Source of the DNA: JBBSHJ01 sp038253135 | GTDB taxonomy: Bacteria; Actinomycetota; Actinomycetes; Mycobacteriales; QHCD01 | Direction of reading: 5' to 3' | DNA length: 9,262 nt | Assembly: GCA_038253135.1 (NCBI GenBank) | Contig: JBBSHJ010000115.1 | Coordinates: forward strand, 1 to 9,262 | Program-made: the position numbers and the translations under genes | Shown: piece by piece, positions 6,158-9,262 of the stretch | How positions within the stretch are numbered: position 1 is the stretch's first letter | Layout: each line of letters opens with the position of its first letter | The notes under the pieces: generated by a model | What the model was told of the DNA's origin: nothing | Databases searched by the model: none | Seen by the model: the letters and a program-made list of their open reading frames with translations, nothing else

Positions 6158-7037
6158 CGGATCGACAACCGGTCCTTGGGTTTCGACCGCGCCAGCGCGA
6201 ACAAGTCGCTGTATTTCGACCAGGCAGTTCCCACGACCGTACGACGAGCCCCAAGTCTGAGGAGTACCTCAGCCCGGATCGGGGCAAGACGCTCTACAAG
6301 AGGACCCGGACGGAGCGAAGAAGCTGCTCGACGCGATGGGAATGAGGGTCGGGAACGACGGGTATCGCCGGCCGCCGAACGGCCACCCGTTCACCTTGAA
6401 TATCGATTACGCGACCGACATCTCGACCACCGAGGCGGCCAAGGGCGACCAGCTGGTCGTGACTGGAAGAAGATCGGTATCAGGGCCCGGCGCACCCGGT
6501 ACCGCCGACATTGTCCGGCGACACGTGGGGTGCCGGAGCGCTCATGTCACACACCAACTGGGAGATCGGCGACCGTCCGAACTGCCTGGTCCACCCCCAA
6601 TGGCTGGTGCCGATCGAGAATTCCAAGTTCGCACCGCTGGAAGGCACGTGGAATCAGCTTCTCGGCACGGCAAAGCAGAAGCAGCAGCTCGGCCTGAGCC
6701 CGTGGAGACGCACCCCGCCGCGGATGGAGCCCGACAAGGGCGGCGCGATCCAGCGCATCTGGATCTTTACCGCAAGACGAAGGTGGAGCCCGATCTGATT
6801 AAGCGCAACCAGCTCGTTTTCGAGATTATCAAGATCCATATGGATGAGGGCCCGTTCTTCCAGGGAACGGCGGCCGACGTCCCCCGAACCGTCGCCGTGC
6901 GCGAGAACCTGATGAACGTGCCGGTCCGCGAGGCGCTGGCCCAGGGAGGGTTCGTCAACCCGTGGATCCATCCGGTTCCGGTGCTCTACGACCCGGAGAC
7001 CTGGTACTGGAAGGATCCTGCGTCGCATGCAAGCTGA
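6158..7037 (+). pseudogene. Decayed C-terminal part of a family 5 ABC transporter solute-binding protein
   Basis: Recognisable pieces of a peptide/oligopeptide-type extracytoplasmic binding protein occur in order but in changing frames. LGFDRASANKSLYFDQAVP is in frame 2 (6158-6240). SEEYLSPDRGKTLYK is in frame 1 (about 6256-6300). EDPDGAKKLLDAMGM and then GHPFTLNIDY are in frame 3 (6300-6458). DWKKIGI is in frame 2 (6461). TWGAGALMSHTNWEIGDRPN and the following text are in frame 1 (about 6523-6740). KVEPDLIKRNQLVFEIIKIH through REALAQGGFVNPWIHP to the TGA at 7037 is in frame 3. This needs at least five frame changes plus probable small deletions, so it cannot encode one protein and is not a single sequencing slip. 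Family members are roughly 500-600 aa; the N-terminal half, including any lipoprotein signal, is absent, and no permease or ATPase gene is nearby. The left boundary lies between 6069 and 6158, where I see no terminator or gene. Confidence 0.85.
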
Positions 7038-7432
7038 GCGGCGGCCGCCTCACTCGTCGCGCCGGAAAGCGGTGAACAGGGCGCGCAGGATGAGGACGGC
7101 GGACACGACGAGGAGACCCGCATCCAGTCGACCGGCCGCGGCCAGGTTCCGCTCGGCACCGCCGCCTCGGCGAGGGCCAGCACGAGCATGGCGGCGAGTA
7201 CAGAGAGCCCCAGCTGCAGCGTGATGTAGGCGCCGGTCCGGTTGCCGGACGCGTGCACCTGCAGGCCGAAGACGAATTCGAAGGCCAGGCCGATCGCCCC
7301 GGCCACGACGGCTCGGCCCAGACCGACGGACAGGCCGAGCAGCCGCCGCGCGGCGACCACGATGATGCCGACGAAGAGCACGCTGGTGGCGATCACCACC
7401 AGCGCGGCAAGGACGACCTCGGCCACATCCAT
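6986..7432 (-). CDS. Truncated or frameshifted membrane protein resembling the N-terminus of ABC1/UbiB-type kinases
   Basis: A 148-aa open frame starting at ATG 7432 with GGGGGA (7444-7439) six bases upstream, 20 bp after the M13 peptidase stop, so the two are probably one operon. Three hydrophobic helices are visible: about 3-28, 41-57 and 68-90, with RRLLGLSVGLGR (29-40) after the first. The motif EAAVPSGTWPRPVDW (89-103) resembles the segment linking the membrane domain to the kinase domain in actinobacterial ABC1/UbiB proteins. After about residue 105 the reading turns into Ser/Cys/Pro-rich sequence and runs to 6986, antisense to the end of the solute-binding pseudogene, which looks like out-of-frame translation. 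In another frame the same DNA gives GLLVVSAVLILRALFTAFRR, a good helix, ending at 7050. Either a frameshift has occurred or the kinase part was lost. No kinase domain is present. Family assignment is tentative. Confidence 0.5.
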   Translation of the reverse strand: MDVAEVVLAALVVIATSVLFVGIIVVAARRLLGLSVGLGRAVVAGAIGLAFEFVFGLQVHASGNRTGAYITLQLGLSVLAAMLVLALAEAAVPSGTWPRPVDWMRVSSSCPPSSSCAPCSPLSGATSEAAAAQLACDAGSFQYQVSGS

Positions 7433-7438
7433 CGGCAA

Positions 7439-7444
7439 TCCCCC
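7439..7444 (-). promoter_or_regulatory. Ribosome binding site for the short membrane protein
   Basis: GGGGGA on the minus strand, six bases before ATG 7432. It decides against the longer reading from 7489, which would start inside the M13 peptidase gene and adds 19 residues unlike the hydrophobic N-terminus. Confidence 0.5.
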
Positions 7445-7452
7445 GGGTTGCG

Positions 7453-9262
7453 CTACCAGATACGGACGCGCTCGGTGGGCTCGAGCCACATCGGATCGTC
7501 GGCGCCCACGTCGTACGCCGCCGAGAAGGCGTCGATGTTACGCACCACCTGATTGCACCGGAATTCGCCCGGGGAGTGCGGGTCGACCGCGAGCAGCCGG
7601 ATCGCCTCCTCGGAGCGCACCTTGACCCGCCAGATGGTCGCCCACGCGCGGAAGAATCGGCGCTCCGCGGCGGCGCCGGCATTGCCGCCCGACGCGAGGC
7701 GCCAGGCGAGATGGGCGATGCCGAGCCCGCCCACGTCGCCGATGTTCTCGCCGATGGTCAGCGCCCCGTTCACATGGCTGCCTGGGGCGGCGGCCGGTTC
7801 GAGGGCGTCGTACTGCGCGATCAGCTGGCCGGTGCGCTCCTCGAATGCCGACCGGTCCTCTGCGGTCCACCAGCTGCGCAGCGCGCCGGTGCCGTCGTAC
7901 TTGGACCCCTGATCGTCGAAACCGTGCCCGATCTCGTGCCCGATCACCGCACCGATGGCGCCGTAGTTGGTGGCGTCGTCGGCGTCGGCGTCGAAGAACG
8001 GCGGCTGCAGGATCGCGGCCGGGAAGACGATCTCGTTCTGGCCCGGGTTGTAGTAGGCGTTGACCGTCTGCGGCGACATCAGCCACTCGTCGCGGTCGAC
8101 CGGCTGCCCAATCTTGGCGACCTGCCGATCGGTCTCGAAGGCGCTGGCCCGGCGGATGTTGCCGACCAGATCAGCAGGGTCGATCTCCAGCCGGGAATAG
8201 TCGCGCCATTTCTTGGGATGGCCGATCTTCGGTGTGAACTGCGCCAGCTTGTCCAGCGCTTTCACCCTCGTCTCCTCGCCCATCCACGGCCGCCCGGAAA
8301 TGCTGCGGCGGTAAGCCTCGATGAGATTGGCGACCAGCTCGTCCGTGCGCTCGCGCGCCCGAGCGGGGAAATGCCGCTGCACGTAGATCTCGCCGAGCGC
8401 CTCGGGCATCGCGCTCTCGACGACGTCGACGCCGCGCTTCCACCGGTCGCGCTGGCGCGGCGTACCGGACAACGTGCGGCCGTAGAAGTCGAAATCCTCG
8501 TCGACGAAGGCCTGCGGCGAGTAATCGGCGAGATCGTGCACCGAGCGCCAGCGCAGCCAGTCCTTCCAGTCATCCAGCCGCTCCGGCGCCAGCAGATCCG
8601 ACAGGGCGGCGAAGAAGCTGGGCTGACAAACGATCGTCGTCTCGAGAATCGGGTCCGGTGCGCCGAGGGCGCGCACGTATCCCGACCAGTCGACCTGGGG
8701 GGCGAGGGTGTCGAGCGCGTCGCGTCGGGTGCGGTTGTTGGTCTTGTCCCGGTCGCGGGAATCGACCCGAGTCCAGTGCTGCGCCGCCACCTCGATCTCC
8801 AGCGCCAGGACCCGGTCGGCCCGGTCCGCAGCCGCATCGACACCCGCAAGCGTCAGCATCCGCTCGACGTGTGCGGTGAAGGCCTTGCGCACGCCGGCGT
8901 AGGCCTCCTCCTCGTAATAGCCCTTGTCCGGCAGGGACAGGCCACCCTGGTAGAGGCTGACGATGTAGCGCTCGGGATCCTCGGGATCGGTGCCGACGAT
9001 CATCCGGAAGACGCCGGACCCACCGGTGCGGTCACGGTCTCCGACCAGCGCGGTCAGCTCGCGCATGGAACGGACGGCGTCGACCTCGGCCAGCGCCGCC
9101 TCGATGTCGGCACGACCGCGGTCCTCGACGGCCCGCTCGTCGAGGAAACCGGCATACAGGTCGGCGATCTTGCGGGCCGGCGATCCGGCCGGGGCGGTGC
9201 GGGACTCGTCGGATTCGAGGATCTCCCTCGCTGCCGCCTGCGCGGCGTCGCGCAACTCGTGA
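7453..9262 (-). CDS. M13 (neprilysin/Zmp1-like) zinc metallopeptidase, N-terminus beyond the window
   Basis: Predicted endopeptidase acting on small peptides. Numbering from the codon at 9255-9253: IVSLYQGGLSLPDKGYYEEE (98-117) is the M13 N-domain signature; NAYYNPGQNEIVFPAAILQP (399-418) holds the substrate-binding NAYY; HEIGHGFDDQG (440-450) gives zinc ligands His440 and His444 with catalytic Glu441; GENIGDVGG (502-510) supplies the third ligand Glu503 and Asp507. The chain ends in RVRIW, like the hydrophobic Trp end of the family. All catalytic residues are intact. The codon at 9255 is TTG read in a typical internal ELRDAA segment, and the frame stays open to the edge (His-Glu precede it), so the true start lies outside. 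Compared with Zmp1 (about 660 aa) some 50 residues are missing. The visible part has no membrane helix. The mycobacterial relative Zmp1 has been linked to host interaction; no such role is implied here. Confidence 0.95.
   Translation of the reverse strand, partial: HELRDAAQAAAREILESDESRTAPAGSPARKIADLYAGFLDERAVEDRGRADIEAALAEVDAVRSMRELTALVGDRDRTGGSGVFRMIVGTDPEDPERYIVSLYQGGLSLPDKGYYEEEAYAGVRKAFTAHVERMLTLAGVDAAADRADRVLALEIEVAAQHWTRVDSRDRDKTNNRTRRDALDTLAPQVDWSGYVRALGAPDPILETTIVCQPSFFAALSDLLAPERLDDWKDWLRWRSVHDLADYSPQAFVDEDFDFYGRTLSGTPRQRDRWKRGVDVVESAMPEALGEIYVQRHFPARARERTDELVANLIEAYRRSISGRPWMGEETRVKALDKLAQFTPKIGHPKKWRDYSRLEIDPADLVGNIRRASAFETDRQVAKIGQPVDRDEWLMSPQTVNAYYNPGQNEIVFPAAILQPPFFDADADDATNYGAIGAVIGHEIGHGFDDQGSKYDGTGALRSWWTAEDRSAFEERTGQLIAQYDALEPAAAPGSHVNGALTIGENIGDVGGLGIAHLAWRLASGGNAGAAAERRFFRAWATIWRVKVRSEEAIRLLAVDPHSPGEFRCNQVVRNIDAFSAAYDVGADDPMWLEPTERVRIW

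Noticed and set aside
5843..6697. 284-codon plus-strand frame spanning the end of the M64-VWA gene and the pseudogene
   Set aside because: Its first part is an out-of-frame reading of the M64-VWA C-terminus. Only short pieces (6158-6240 and about 6461-6485) match the solute-binding family, and they are included in the pseudogene.
9253..9255. TTG at 9255 as the start codon of the M13 peptidase
   Set aside because: The frame stays open to the window edge and the residues here belong to a typical internal segment of the family, so the gene is cut by the edge.

Overview
The window reads as chromosome from a high-GC actinobacterium. The strongest evidence is the overlapping pair of an actinobacterial integration host factor (mIHF) and a guanylate kinase carrying the HRSGT form of the GMP-binding loop that I know from mycobacterial Gmk. 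A Zmp1-like M13 metallopeptidase, frequent GTG starts and strong G/C third-position bias agree with this. Genus cannot be told from the sequence alone.

Left part (1-2529, all minus strand). A MarR-family regulator is followed 10 bp later by an APH(6)-like aminoglycoside phosphotransferase; these two look like one operon. About 100 bp further on come mIHF and gmk, which overlap by 8 bp. mIHF and gmk are housekeeping genes (nucleoid architecture and GMP to GDP phosphorylation). The MarR/APH pair sits where pyrimidine genes are often found in relatives. The MarR-APH junction carries two short tandem duplications, 13 bp and 15 bp. The 13-bp one controls whether the two reading frames are separate or fused.

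Centre (2530-6068, plus strand). A relatively AT-rich divergent intergenic region with a plausible sigma70-type promoter leads into a two-gene operon. A 164-aa protein of unknown function overlaps by ATGA a 933-aa multidomain protein. That protein has an M64-type zinc peptidase domain, a beta-sandwich linker, a von Willebrand A domain with a complete MIDAS site, further beta-rich domains and a small Cys-containing C-terminal domain. It has no visible signal peptide although it holds 18 cysteines. This is the most unusual system in the window.

Right part (6069-9262). A decayed C-terminal half of a family 5 (peptide/oligopeptide-type) ABC transporter solute-binding protein lies on the plus strand, spread across several frames. 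It converges on a minus-strand operon that enters from the right edge: a nearly complete M13 (neprilysin/Zmp1-like) metallopeptidase, then after 20 bp a short membrane protein resembling the N-terminal membrane domain of actinobacterial ABC1/UbiB-type kinases, without any kinase domain and with a probable frame break. Two decayed or truncated genes meeting head-on at about 6986-7120 suggest a rearrangement junction. No rRNA, tRNA, CRISPR array, insertion sequence or integrase was seen.
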